DNA from: Limanda limanda
Taxonomy: Eukaryota; Chordata; Actinopteri; Pleuronectiformes; Pleuronectidae
Assembly (NCBI RefSeq): GCF_963576545.1
Contig: NC_083638.1
Span: 4,306,659-4,370,658, forward strand
Direction: 5' to 3'
DNA length: 64,000 nt
Shown here: piece after piece, positions 10,792 through 23,275 of the stretch
How the letters are laid out: each line of letters opens with the position of its first letter
How positions within the stretch are numbered: position 1 is the stretch's first letter
Translations under genes and position numbers: made by a program
Notes under the pieces: model-generated
What the model was told of the DNA's origin: nothing
Databases searched by the model: none
The model's input: only the letters and a program-made list of their open reading frames with translations

Positions 10792-12840
10792 CCCGTACAC
10801 CCCTCCCACCCTCTACCCTGTCGCCCTGGAACGAAAATGGCGGCTGTGCAAACAAAACACACCTAGGCTATAATCTCAGTCCTGGTTTCACCCAAAAGCA
10901 GCTTGTCGATGGCGGAAGGGCCACGGCCATGTTGGCCCCTGGCGGATGAAGGTGGGGGTGGGGGGGGGGGAATGAAAGGAATGGGGCCACAGGCACATGG
11001 GTCTTTAAATCCTCTGTGTCAATAGAGTCTCTGGAGCAAAATAATGGCATCACTCTGTGTGGGAGTTAATGTGAGCTGATAGCATGAAGGCCGGGGGGTC
11101 AAGGGTTCATGGGCTCGCGCTCGGTTGACAGAGAGCTGAATGCTTTCCACCACCATCCGCCCCCCCCCCCCTAACCACCCGCTCCCCCCTCCTCTCTCTT
11201 TGCTGCTCTCCACCTCCTCTTCCACCCGCCGTTCTGAAGGAGTGTGATGGAGGGTAGATGGGCGAGGGGGTGTCGGTGAAGGAAGTGGGGTTGATGATCG
11301 GTGTTGACGGGTTTTTTCAAAATACACAAACCCCCCCCCGCGCGCGACGGAAGATAAATTACAGGGAGAAGGAGGAGAAGCGAGTGAGGAAAAGCAGCGG
11401 ATGAGAGAGGAGGACGTGGAGTCGCTGAGTCAGCTCCTCGGTGACGTGAATCATAAACTGAGGAGCAGTGATTACAAGGCACACGAGCGTATAGAGGATC
11501 TGTACGGGTGCTATAGGTGAAAGATACAATATCCACTCACTCACTCGCTTCCTGGTTCCTGGTTCCTAACCCTCGTTCCATTCCTCCTCCCTTCGGGGCT
11601 GACACGTTGTCAAGTCCATTTGTTCATTTACTTTATCAGGTAGTTTATTTCACAGCGACCATTCACTCAAGAAGTCTCACATATGGATAAGCATTAGAGA
11701 AGAAGTAATGCACTGTATGTACGGTGTCTGGTTAAAGCTAACTTTTGTTTTTTGTGGTTTTTAGACTATAACCTTCCACAAAACCATTTTCCCTTCTCAG
11801 TACCGATTCTGATATTTGACTTTGTATATGGGCAGACACAGAACTCCATATCATGCAGTTTAACATCTGTATGCTACTAAACTTGTATTGATAATTGTTA
11901 TAATTGTTCTATGGCCCGGCTCAGGTTAAACCTTATCAAAAACAAATGCCTACAGCAAATACATTTGTTTTATTATTTATTTTGACGGTAATCACTGAAA
12001 AAGAAGACAAATAAATGAATATCGGAAGACACAACAATTATTTGTGTGAAAAGAACATTTTTATTAGGGCAAAAACAAATATCCATAAAGAACTTGGCAT
12101 CGGATTGGTACATTTGCCTCTTTACACTAAAATAAGTAGGTACATGCAGGTCTTTTAAAAGCAGATAAACGCCTCTGCCTTTTTATTTTCATGTTCATCG
12201 GCACGAACGCACAGAAGACTTTTCTCATTTTGCCGTCTTGCCAAATTATCGCGTTCATTCGGATGTCACGTTTCCATCACTACCAAGCGGAGCCGGGTCC
12301 GAGGATAATCAGGATGGTGCAACCTGAGCGATGGACCAACAACCAGCGACCACATCCAGACTATGATTTCCATTTTGGAAGATGACAACATAACACACAT
12401 TTACTAACGACAGGAAAAGTGATCGTCATGCTTTTGAGGTTCAGGTGACCAATTTGCTTCGTCTTCATGGAGCTGGTGTGCAAACCGAAACCACATGGCA
12501 CTGGAGGAACTTTTACCCCATAGGTTCCAAGATGTACAGTTCCTGGAAGTTTTTAAGGAAGAGACCAAATACAAGTTATGAGGGTTTGTCCTCGATTCTG
12601 CTTCTTATCTCCAGGTCTACTTGGTCAAAGGTCGTGGGAGGAATCATTCTCTTCTGTCACGTGGAAATAAATTGAAGGCATCGCACAACTTGCTCAATGA
12701 CTTTGTCTCATTCGTTGTGTTTCATCACTTGTTTGCTCAGAGGTTTTTTTACGAGGAGGTGTTGGACATGCAAAGCATCAAAGAGCAGGACGTCAGCTCG
12801 GAGATAGAGTGAACAAATGGGCCGCTCACGTACACTCGGC
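10792..12840. other. Non-coding; G- and C-homopolymer tracts, nothing else
   Basis: Probable smad6 intron. It includes a G tract near 10950-10970 and C tracts near 11158-11170 and 11331-11339. The short open frames show no recognisable protein. Confidence 0.5.
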
Positions 12841-12849
12841 ATGTGTCCC

Positions 12850-13250
12850 CCTGGTGGAGACAGGAAGCATTTGGTTGTGGTTGTTGAGAAAGAGCTGGAC
12901 GACAAATGAGAAGCACCAATGGCAAAAGTTAGAGCCAGGATTTCTTTTCTTTGACCATTGAGGAGGTGGAACAGTTAATGAAAGTAGCACAAAGTAAACA
13001 GCTTCTACGCTGGATACCCTGGTTCCTGGTTAATACCGGTTGTCGTCTACTGGGTCATGTGATAGGAGCCTGAGGAATCAGAGTCACTAAAAAGACCCAA
13101 ATCAGCAAGTGGTTCTGTCTACGTCATTGTTTCCAATCGTCTCAGTTTTGCTTGACCGACCAAAACGCAGCCGTGGAGTTTGTAAAGGGGCAGCAGCGTT
13201 TTCAAACTTCTCTGTTTTATCGAGTACAGTGGACTTCAGGCGTATCCGTA
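12850..13250 (+). repeat. Second copy of SANT-trace dispersed repeat
   Basis: The partner of the copy at 8600-8960. It retains ggatttcttttctttgacc, aggaggtggaacagttaatg and cagcagcgttttcaaactt blocks. The frame is also broken by stops and indels. The two copies differ greatly from each other, so the insertions look old. Confidence 0.45.
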
Positions 13251-13730
13251 GCAGAGTTGTAGAAGTTGTGGTAGCTTGGAAGTAGCCTTGCTGCCACATT
13301 GTGTTGTAACATGTGGGTTTGTCCTCTGTTTTATTAAGTAATGGGGACGTTTAGCCTAAAGAAACAACGTTTTCCAAGGAATTTGAAGCGGATAATGATT
13401 CACCTCATAAATCAGGACACTTGGCTCTGCAGCACATGATCGTTCATTAGCTGTTAATAATTCTAAAACATGTTGGTAATGATATCAGTGATTCTGGCCC
13501 TGGTGTTACTTGGTCACAGGCCAAATTCAGACTTTGTGCTATCGTCCCCCCGTAGTGAAAACAGAGGAAAAACTTGAGTGAGCATAAAGACTTCCTCTCC
13601 CATCCTCCCTTCCTCCCCCTCCTTACCATAACATTATTCTCCTCCCTTCAAGTGGAATTACTGTCGTGAAAAAAATTAGCGCACTTACCAATGCAAACAT
13701 TAATTCTCCCACGTCTTTTCTTCCCCTCAG

Positions 13731-13991
13731 ACACTGGTACCTCCCTCGGCTCCTCGACCTCCGGCGGCCATCGCTCCCACTGGTGCAGCGTTGCCTACTG
13801 GGAGCAGCGCACTCGGGTGGGTCGCCTCTACCCGGCCTACGAGCCCTCGCTCAGCATCTTCTACGACCTACCTCAGGGCACGGGCCTCTGCCTCGGCCAG
13901 CTCCACGCCAACGCCTACCACACCCGCCGCGATGACCCGGGCAGCCACGGCGGGTCGGGCCTACACGGACATCCCATCCACGGGGGCGGAG

Positions 13992-14022
<31 letters not shown>

Positions 14023-14383
14023 TGTGCAACAGATTCGCAGTAAAATCGGTTTCGGCATCGTGCTGAGCCGCGAGCCGGACGGAGTGTGGGTGTACAACCG
14101 CAGCCAGCACCCGGTGTTCGTCCACTCGCCCACCCTGGACCCCCCCAGCGCCCGGGGGCTGAGCGTGAAGAGGGTGATGCCGGGCTTCTCCCTCAAGATG
14201 TTTGACTATGAACGCTCCGACTGGATGGCTGAGCATGACGTGAAGCCTGAGAGCCAGGAGGGGCCCTGGGACCCCCACAGTGTTCGCATCAGCTTTGCTA
14301 AAGGATGGGGGCCATGCTATTCCAGACAGTTCATCACCTCCTGCCCCTGTTGGCTGGAGGTGCTACTAAACAACCACAGATAG
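13731..14383 (+). CDS. smad6: Smad6 terminal coding exon (MH2 domain), inhibitory Smad
   Basis: This is the last coding exon of an inhibitory Smad. Smad6 blocks BMP/TGF-beta signalling by binding type I receptors and competing with receptor Smads; it acts in cytoplasm and nucleus. The exon begins after the acceptor ttcccctcag (phase: two bases complete a split codon), stays open for 216 codons and ends at TAG. It reads [19 protein letters not shown] near the start, then [44 protein letters not shown] and ends [13 protein letters not shown]. It lacks the C-terminal SSxS of receptor Smads, as expected for an I-Smad. Smad6 is preferred over Smad7 from the wording and from smad3 lying downstream on the same strand. 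Between CLGQL and RSKIGFG there are about 44 residues rich in His, Gly and Ser, with ten consecutive Ser; recalled mammalian Smad6 has about 12 there. Upstream exons are not in view. Whether this is the a or b paralogue is undecided. Confidence 0.95.
13994..14023 (+). repeat. (AGC)n run coding ten serines inside smad6 MH2
   Basis: Nine AGC codons plus one AGT code ten serines in the smad6 exon. The run follows a Gly/His-rich stretch and lies in the loop between the conserved CLGQL and KIGFG segments, so it is a coding microsatellite likely to vary in length. Confidence 0.95.
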
Positions 14384-14387
14384 CACA

Positions 14388-14426
<39 letters not shown>

Positions 14427-14581
14427 GCTCACACGAGGGCTCCTGACCCAGTATCCTAATTGTAATCTACCTAGATTTAATATAAAATTTATATATTATA
14501 TAAAATATATTATACATGTAAATACTTGAGTCATTTTTACAATGCAATTATTTATGTATAGTGTAATGTGTATATGGACAA

Positions 14582-14587
14582 AATAAA
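14582..14587 (+). terminator. Candidate smad6 polyadenylation signal
   Basis: AATAAA about 200 bp after the smad6 stop codon, in AT-rich context. Confidence 0.45.
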
Positions 14588-14742
14588 AAAAGGAACAAGA
14601 ATATGCACTTTTGATTCTCTATATGCATTACGGATTCTCAGTGTCATTTTGCAGACGTAAACTGTAAAAAAAACAAACAAACCTGGTTTGTGTTCTCATG
14701 AGTTAGGAATTCCATCAACATGTATGACATACACACATTCTC

Positions 14743-14748
14743 AATAAA
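14743..14748 (+). terminator. Second candidate smad6 polyadenylation signal
   Basis: AATAAA followed by a T-rich segment (gtttttgtatt), 360 bp after the stop. The T-rich downstream element makes it the better of the two candidates. Confidence 0.5.
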
Positions 14749-14760
14749 GTTTTTGTATTA

Positions 14761-15490
14761 AATGTAGGCGGCTGTGGTGATCTCCAGTGCTTGTACCTGA
14801 ACTGAGGAGGAGTTAGGATGTAAAGACACTTTAATACTTCATCCACTAACATTCGGAAGCTGTTTTCAGACTTGAGTTTGCTTTTCAAATATGAAGAACA
14901 GCACATCGACATCAGGGTTATCGTAAAAAACAGCTCTTGAATCTCGTTGTCTTTCCAAGTTCTTTGTCAGCCTCTACATCATCAACACGTAGACTCGCTC
15001 TCTGTTTTTCACTTTACTCTCACATGGGCTCACTCACACATATTCTTGACATTTTAACAGGAAAAGGTCCGATCTTAAGTGCATGTCTGAAAGCAGCTGT
15101 GATCTTGTGTTTACATGTAGATGTGATGCTGTTTGGCAGGTTTCTTTTTTTAAACTCTTCTATAACTTAAACCAACCGTCTCACAGCTGTAGTTAAATAT
15201 TTAACAGATATGAGAATGGTATAGATTTTTACTGTAGAATAAGTAAGTTGTAAAAACTTTTCACTTCCACCAGCTCAAGTATGATGAGTAAAATATAACT
15301 TATAAAGTAGAACAGAAAAGTGTGAAAGAAAAAGGAATTAAATGATGGTATGACCCTTAGATGTTGTAAAATAGTTTGTTTAAAGGTAAATTGTAAATAA
15401 AAGTTTTTAATCTGGATTTAAAAGCTGCATCTGGTGCATCCCACCACCAGTTAGACTGTAAACTATGTGAGAGACACAGAAACAGTTACT
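14761..15490. other. Intergenic, no feature recognised
   Basis: AT-rich intergenic DNA downstream of smad6. The open frames are short and unremarkable. Confidence 0.5.
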
Positions 15491-15492
15491 GT

Positions 15493-15493
<1 letters not shown>

Positions 15494-15538
<45 letters not shown>
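15494..15538. repeat. (TA)n dinucleotide microsatellite
   Basis: About 21 uninterrupted TA units. A self-complementary tract of this kind can extrude as a cruciform. Confidence 0.95.
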
Positions 15539-15539
<1 letters not shown>

Positions 15540-15540
<1 letters not shown>

Positions 15541-18500
15541 CATGAAACACACAGAAATCTGGCCCTTGTCACATGATCTGTATGTATCTGCTGAAGAAGA
15601 CTGAGATTTAGCTAAAAGCTCTCAAAACCCAGTACGTGAACCTTTGAGCTCTGATTTTCATGCACGTTTTGTTGTTTGCATCTTTCACTGCACACTTCTT
15701 TAAAATGTGTTCCAACTGTATGAATCATAATCAAGTTTTAACCGTCTCCTCGGCTCCAAACGGGAACAGCAGCGATGGAAAACAGTTTGAGGCGTCACAG
15801 TGCCAGTGGTAAGAAAATTAAGTGCATAACTCAGAGATTACACAACAAACCGCAGCAGGGCATTCAGGCCTGAAGCCGACGCTCCGGTAGGAGAAGGTTC
15901 TGTGTTTATAGCGTAATGGCATCCTGTTTGAGTCTTTCATCGACACAATTATTTATGGAAACTCAAACTCGGAGTTTGTAGAGGTTGCGAAAAGAACAGT
16001 GAGCTGAAAAAAGCAATGTAAGCAGTAGAAGGAAGAAGAACTCTAACGTTAGGAGGGAGACGTGTGTTTAGAGGCAGCAGCACGTCGCTCGGCTCGGCTC
16101 AGGCATTTTTGTTTTGACCCTGAACCTCTGCAGGCGGCTCTGCTGAAACCTGTAATTAACTTGAGCTCGAAAAGTAGAGAAGGGTTGATTACAAAGTTGC
16201 AGCACTACAGACGAAAAATGAAGCGCTGCAACTTTCCGGAGCCTCTCCAGTGTGACTGTACGGTTTCAGAATGAACTCAAAATAGATGTGGAAGCCCGTT
16301 TGTAGGTGAGTTCATCTTTGTTTTAAACTCTTAGATCCGACAACACACAGAGAACTGAAAATATAAATCTTTTATAAAAGCTCTGCACATTCCCATACAA
16401 CCCCCCCAAAAAAATTCCGCTGTACATTTCAGTCTCCTCTCCTCTCGGCGTTTCCAGGCAAAGTGTGGGTTTGTGGTTAGGATACAATGGAAGGATTCAG
16501 AGGAGGGGTTGGGTCGGGAGAGTTGCTGCTGGCGGGACAAGTCCCAAAAAACTTACTGGGTTTCTTTTCCATCTCTTTTTTTGGGTTTTCTCATCTGAAA
16601 ACACCCCTGCCCAGTCTCTTGCCTTTTGTTTTTTGTTTTCCTTTGTCAGGACTCAGAGTCATGGAGACCATGAAATGGATCCCAGGCAGCGAGCGCTGGA
16701 GGAGGGTTCTTGGCCCTCGGCTCCAGGGCTGCGGTGTTCACTGACCTCACTGTGAACTGAAGGAAAACGGGCTAATTCTGCCGCTGGCTCACCAGCTCCA
16801 CCCCTTCACCATATAATTATGCCTGTCCAGATTATGATGTTATAATTATGTTAATGAATACATCAGGGAAGGGGTAATTAATGGAAGACGTTTTCTGTTG
16901 CTGCTCCAAACAAGATGAGCGATCGCTTAAAGGACCAAAGGCAACGTGTTTATAACTTTCTGCTCCTTCACTGCAGATCATCAAGGCCTCCACCTTTTTT
17001 TTTTCCAGATGCCTGTTCTGGAGCCGTGGTTCTCAGACTGTGGGTTAGGGCTCGATTTAAGAGTTTAACGTTACTTCTAAGGGTTCGTATGAAGATTAAA
17101 TAAGAGCTGCTCCTCTCATCTTTACTTCATTTTGTTGTGAATTGCTGAATTATCACAGGTTTTAAGGCCAAAAACAACTCAAACTAATACTTCTTAACCA
17201 CACCAGCATGCATCGGAAAATAACACAGAGACATAGCTTCCTTTTTCAAAGGTTTCTTCTATCAGATGTCATTTTTGTACTGGTCAGTTCATCATTGGTT
17301 TCGTTCATCTCAGCATAGTTTGAGAGTCAGATTGTAAAAAATGAGAATTGTTTAATCCCTCAAAATGAAAGTTTGCGTTGATTTCAGTTTGTGTTACTTC
17401 ATCGTTGTGTGGTTTGATCGGCAAAGTCAAAACTACATTCATACAAAAAATGTAACCCTGACAAACACTGAAGAGCTGAATGTTATTATAAGAAAAATAC
17501 AATAGATAGATACAAATCTTCCATAGCATACAGTGGAAATACTTGATGTCAAGTACAGTAATTTACTTAGTTACTTTCCATCAATCTAGTTATGCAATAT
17601 ATGGCAAATTTCGAAAAAAACACAAATTTTCCACATGACAGTTCAACTCTTAAACCCGCCCGTGATCACCGGAGAAAACCCCTCCAGCCTCAGATCCACC
17701 GTGTTCTCTCCATCACATCTCACCAGCATCATCCTCTTGTCAGTGTTTTGTCACTCGGCTGCTCAGAGTGCACATGGATCGATAGCTCCGCTGTTAGCGA
17801 GCCCTCTTGTGTGAAACCGCAGACAGCTCAGAGATCTCCTCACTGTCTTGTTGCTGATTGCACATCAGAGTTGATTAATGTCTCCTCACTTCCACAGAAT
17901 GACGGACGTGGCCTGAGTGGCCTCCTCTTAACTCCAAACCAGTAAACAATTACAAATGTATTACGCTGAGGTTGCGTCTCCATTCAGGGGCTGCTTCCTT
18001 CAGAGGCTGCATTAGTAGAGCAACTCATGTCACAGCGGCGACACTAGCCTTTCCCATTTCTAAGGTTCCCTCAAATGAGGCAAATGTGTCTTTCCATCCC
18101 CAAGAAATTAGGTTCTCAGCGAATGGATCCTTCTAAGCCCAACATCTCCCAGGAATTATTGAGCTTCAGTGACAAACAGTTATTCAAAGAGGTAATGGCG
18201 GCAGCAAGCAACAAGATGTGACGCTAGAGCTTCAACTCGACTGAACAGCTGACAGTATACATGTTAAGAAAAACTAAGGGGTGTTAAAAACCTTCTCAGT
18301 AAAACTTCTGCTCTGTTGGGTTAATAAAGCCGGAGACACCGACCACGGCGATCCTCTATAAACCAGACTGTCTCATCTTGGTTCGGCCTTCATGGTCTAC
18401 AGGGCACCACAGAGGAATCACCTGTGCACCTGTTCATTCACACCTTCAACCACTCAGCCAATCATGGTGCAGGAGTGAATTAACTCAGTTGTTAAGTTGT

Positions 18501-20090
18501 GTAACACGTCAATATCTTTATATATTATATATTTGTGTACATTGACTAAACATGGTCGGGCAGCAGGTGAGAACTGAAGAAATTAGAGATAAAATTATGC
18601 TAGATCCGGTCACTATAGCGACACCGAACCAGCTAAAGCATCCAAATGGATCACGTTAAGACAAAAACAGCCGGTGGTGAACACGTTCTCTGTGGGTTTC
18701 TCTCGTGGACACGTCGTCGCCTAGGAAACACATTTACAGCTCCACTAGAAAACAGTTCAAAGACACAAGTGCAAGATCACAACTCAACCACCAACACACA
18801 GGGACAAGGAGGACGTAACCCAGTGGATGTGAGTGACTGTGTATGTAGCATGTGTTTTTATTCACGGGTGACGGAGCCGCGGGTCAGATGTTAACGGGTC
18901 CGACCGGGTCTAGATTTGACTCCACTTAATTGCGGGAAGCGGTTCAGGTCTGGTGCAGAGCTTTGCTGGTGCAGGTTTGCAAAGATGGAGGCGTGCAGGA
19001 CTCTGGGACAAATACAGGTCAGGAGCTTTGGTTCAATTTCACATGGGCCAGTTGGAATATTCATTGAACTGCTCATCTGCAACTGTCTGAAGAGTTTCCT
19101 CAGAATGGTGACGTAAACAAAAAGCATCTATTGAGAAGTCGATCTGAGGTCGTAAACGTCTCGTTGATGACAGAGGTCGGAGGACAAAGGTCAGACCGGT
19201 TGGAGCTGACAGAAAAGTGATGGTGACTCAGAAAACCGCTCTTTACATCTGTGGTGAGAGAGGAGCAGCTCTGGAGGAACAATAGGTCTAACCCATAGAC
19301 TGTATATATAGGTTTAACCACGAGGTGGATGCACGACAACAGCAGGAGAATGAGTCGGGTTTTACTCAGAGCCGAGAGCAGAGATCTGAGGCCGCAGATC
19401 TGCTTTAGATTATAACATTATTAATAATAATAGTAATAATAAAGAAGAAGCTTAATTTGTGGCAGTCGTTCACCTCTTTGATTTTATGAATCTTCCGGAC
19501 GTTTTAATATCAAACTGAAATTGGATTCCAAATAAAGCCGAGTCAAAAGTTAGGATTTAGATTTCTCTAAAAAGGCCTTTTTCACGAGACACATTTTGAC
19601 TTGTCCCAGTAGGAAAAGCACAGGTGTTACCAATAACAGTAATGGTGGCTGAGTGATCTGTTTCGCGCTCGCCGCTCTCACAGCGTCGCTTCTGGCCGCA
19701 GCAGGTATTTCCCTCAGGAGCTGCAGAGCTCAACCCGACCCGTCTGCCACGTGACCAGAAACATGACTTCAAGTGTTGCTCCGTCGCTGCTGGACGTGCA
19801 AACAACAAACTGTGTGAAAAGGAATCTGTGGTGAGAGAGACGTCACTGTTGTGGTTCAAACACCTTCACGTGGCCACAGAATTGAGATCTCAGAGGTTTG
19901 AGTTTTATCTTTCAACTCTGAATTTATCTAATCTGAAGCCAAAATTAAAATTAAGGGTTTTTTTGACACTTTATTTCTTGGATTTGAAGTATTCCTCCAT
20001 CACGTCCTTGGCTTGAGAATCATAGTCTGTGACAGTGATGCAAGTTAATCTGATGCTTGGTGCTGAGGACCTCTTCCAGTTTATGTACAT
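15540..20090. other. Intergenic, no gene recognised
   Basis: Read in six frames, this stretch shows only short, compositionally ordinary open frames without family motifs. Near 19300 the phrase catagactgtatatata recalls the start of a common teleost short repeat, but the rest of the copy is not clear. Confidence 0.5.
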
Positions 20091-20104
20091 GGATTAATCA
20101 CACA

Positions 20105-20230
20105 TACACATACATACACACACACACACAAAGATGGACGACATGACAGCTCATTGAAAGTGTCGCCATCTGGTGGCTGGCTGCTACAAAGGTCATAAAC
20201 CCTGCATCCTCTATATTTGACATGGGTCAA
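20105..20230 (+). repeat. Short teleost dispersed repeat (SINE-like)
   Basis: It contains aagatggacgacatgacagc, followed by gtcgccatctggtggctggctgc and ggtcataaaccctgc wording, which I recognise as a very common short interspersed repeat of percomorph fish. It is preceded by a (CA)n tract. Class and exact limits are uncertain. Confidence 0.5.
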
Positions 20231-23180
20231 AATACACCTCAAATAAAGTTTTAAAGATGATCTCTATCGTTTTAGATTCTTGATGTTCTTAGTTACAAAC
20301 GACGGCAAAAGCACAAAATGGCGGCACCAGTATATTTATTAATATTTTGGTGTCATTTTTGTACTATCAGAGGAAGTGGAGACGTATCCTTACAAACGGT
20401 TTGTGGATCACTCTCACTAACACACACATCTATTCACAGAGTTTTGTGTTATTTATAAAAAGTGAAGCTTGAAACAATTTTAAATGACCCGCATGTGTCA
20501 CTGGAAATAAAACAATAATGTGTGTGAGCTTTTCGTTGCCGTCATTAAAGCGTGGACGTTAACAGTCGGGTGATTTGCTGTCACCTCTACTGCGACTTTT
20601 CCTTGAGCGTACTATTCATATTTACATTTCCCATCTCCACTAAACTATTAGTACCGAAACTCGGTGCCCATCTCGGGCTCGGCGTCTCAGTGAATGAGCG
20701 AAGTGCTGTTTATTTTCCAGCCTGTCTTTGTTTTGTTACTTTAAGCACCATGTCTGTCAGCCATAGTGTAATTATATGGAGACAGACACAGGAGGGGGGG
20801 GTGGAGGGTGTTGGAGACAGCCTTCTCTTTCAGCTGCTGTGAGCCACGACCAGTACCGCCTGAAGCTGCTCGCGGCTTGAATCGCAGCCAGGAGACTCTG
20901 CGACTCCCGTTTAACCCCTTAGATCACCCGGAGAGCTCTGTGTTCCGAACTCACCCGAAGGTTTCCTCCTGAATACTTCTCATCTGAGATAGTGACACAA
21001 AACTTGACTTCAAAGTTGTACAAGTTGTGAAAACGTTTTTGCTTCTTTATATGTTCGACTACACTTCATATTTCACAGTCACTCCCACAACCACTTACAC
21101 ACTGGAGCAAATCCAAGTATGTTACTGAACTTATTAAATGTCATTAGAGTCTACGTGCTGCCGTCTGTCCCATTAAACCTCAAAGATGATTCAACTTTTA
21201 GCTACAAACTACAAACTTCCTTGCATTTGATATGAGAATAATATATGAGAAATCTCATTGCGTATCATACTTCCCACTCTCAGGAATGGACAGGAAATGA
21301 TGAACATTTATAAGTGTAGAGAGGAAAGACTTAAATATCAGCTGTAATGATTTAAAACTAAAGCCAACATGTCTCCTGTAACATAAGTTTAAATACGCCA
21401 CATTTGTATTTTACAAACACAGGTTGTTTTTATTGCTGTTTCTTTATTTGTTAGTTTGTCAACAGGATTACTCTAAATTTACTGAGCTGATTTACCCGAA
21501 ATATTGCGGGTAAATTGAGGGAATCACAATCAGGCGAGACAAAACCTTAGCATTGGTGCCGGTACGCACTCTTCAAGCCGCCTTCTAGCAAAATAATTAG
21601 ATTGATTAAAGAATATAAACAATGACAACTTCAGTAGAATGAGTTAAATCAGCACAGGCCACTTAAATTGAGGACATACACATGAAACTCATCATTTCCT
21701 AGAAGAATTTGAAAAGACAAACCCATGTTTTAAGGGTCTCGGCACAAAAATAACCACTCACTGTGAGTGATTAGCAGCGTTACCATCAAGGAACAAGAGG
21801 AGTGTCTCATCCTCATTCAAACAAGAGGATGGTGTAGAGTCTGGAGCAAGATTTGGATTGTTTTACTAAAAAATGCTGCCATGGATAGAAAAGTTTCAAC
21901 AGTTTTCCAGTGCTTTCTATTATTTTGTGGACTTTTTAGAAGTTTAAAAGATCATAAATTCGGAATAAGTTGTTCAATACCCGACACGCATGTCAAGTAA
22001 GAAAGATCCGGAGTGATTCTGAAGTTAAAGAACCAACCTCCTCTGTTGCAGGAGGGCCATGTCCCGCCTGTAGCTCCGACATACTTCTGAAATGGATGTA
22101 GTTACAATGTAAATGTATACAACACATGGTGGTTAATAGTGGTTCAATAGTGGTCAGTGTACATATCATGCCTGGTTATTCTGGCACGGAGCCACACCAC
22201 CCAGACAAAGGCTGTAGCATATTTTAAAAGAGACACACACACAGCATGTTTGACAACTTTCATAGAAGCCTTAATGTAAAGCATGTTAAAAATGCCAAAC
22301 AAAGAATAATCCACCCCCCGAGACCACACAGTCAATTTTCAAACCAGCTCCTCTTCTGTTTTCAATTTGTTATTGTTTGCAGATAAAAGGCTTCCTTTAC
22401 AAAACTTGCATTTACCCCAAATACCACCAGTTAAAAAAACAAAAGAAATCACAAAGCAGCTAATGTACGACTTGACTTTTCTTCTTTAAGAGGTCTAAAT
22501 GTTTTCCATATTGTGGGACTCTAAATGGATGCAGGAAATGCTGTCACTCCACTCTGCTTTCCAAACTTCCAGAATGAGGTTTTGGCTCCGGCTGATGCCA
22601 GTGTGGTAGATTCCAGCGCGGTACCGACCCTGCTCAGGTTTCCTTCAGGAGTCTCCGCCCTTCTCTCCATGAACACAGAGTGTTTTCCCTCTGTCGTCCA
22701 TTCAGCTCATTTCAGATCTTGTTAAAATGTATTTGCGTGACATGAGGGCAGCCCTGTTATTTCCCTCTGGTCACCGGATGCAAACACACTGACCTAGAGG
22801 CATTTTTATATTGTCGTCGACTTTGCAAAACGAAACCTTCTGTCGCCAGCGTGTAAAAAGATCTAAACATCTGAACAGCTGTAAGTGTTTGAGTTGATTT
22901 GAGGTGGAGCTGCAAGGACAACACAAAAACAAACACATGCACTGACTTAATGAGATGTGATTAAAGGAGATGTGAGCACAATGACAAGAAATCTTGCAGA
23001 CACAGTATATTCCAGCCAGCATGACTCTGCCTGTGCCTGTCAGTCTATACGTGTGGAAAATCATATATACGAAGTTTAAAGCTGACAGGAATCAGTGTAA
23101 AGAATGAGCCTTTGGCTACAGCGTAACGAACCTGACAACATTAAAACTTGTAAGAGGTTCACACTCGTTTATGGTCTGCT
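20231..23180. other. Intergenic, no gene recognised
   Basis: No open frame exceeds 100 codons and none shows a family motif. A G tract lies at about 20796-20803. Confidence 0.5.
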
Positions 23181-23189
23181 CGTGCATCT

Positions 23190-23275
23190 AATCCCTAAAA
23201 ACCCTCCATCTATCATCTTTATTGCTTATCCTGTAAGGGACACAGGGCTACAGCCAATTACTATAGAGCTCAACA
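23190..23275 (+). repeat. LINE 3'-end fragment (L2-like)
   Basis: Contains ccatctatcatctttattg and cttatcctgtaagggacaca, then ggctacagccaatta. This matches my recollection of the cttatcc-(t)gt-(g)ggtcac wording that closes many teleost L2-type LINE copies. Confidence 0.45.

Larger units (their letters stand above)
14384..14760 (+). other. smad6: smad6 3' untranslated region
   Basis: This AT-rich sequence after the TAG includes a (CA)n run immediately downstream of the stop (about 14389-14420). Two consensus polyadenylation hexamers are present. The real 3' end cannot be fixed without transcripts. Confidence 0.6.

Noticed and set aside
1..13730. Search for the upstream smad6 exons (MH1 and linker) in the window
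   Set aside because: No frame with MH1 or linker wording next to splice sites was found. They probably lie upstream of the window, given the long last intron of the gene.
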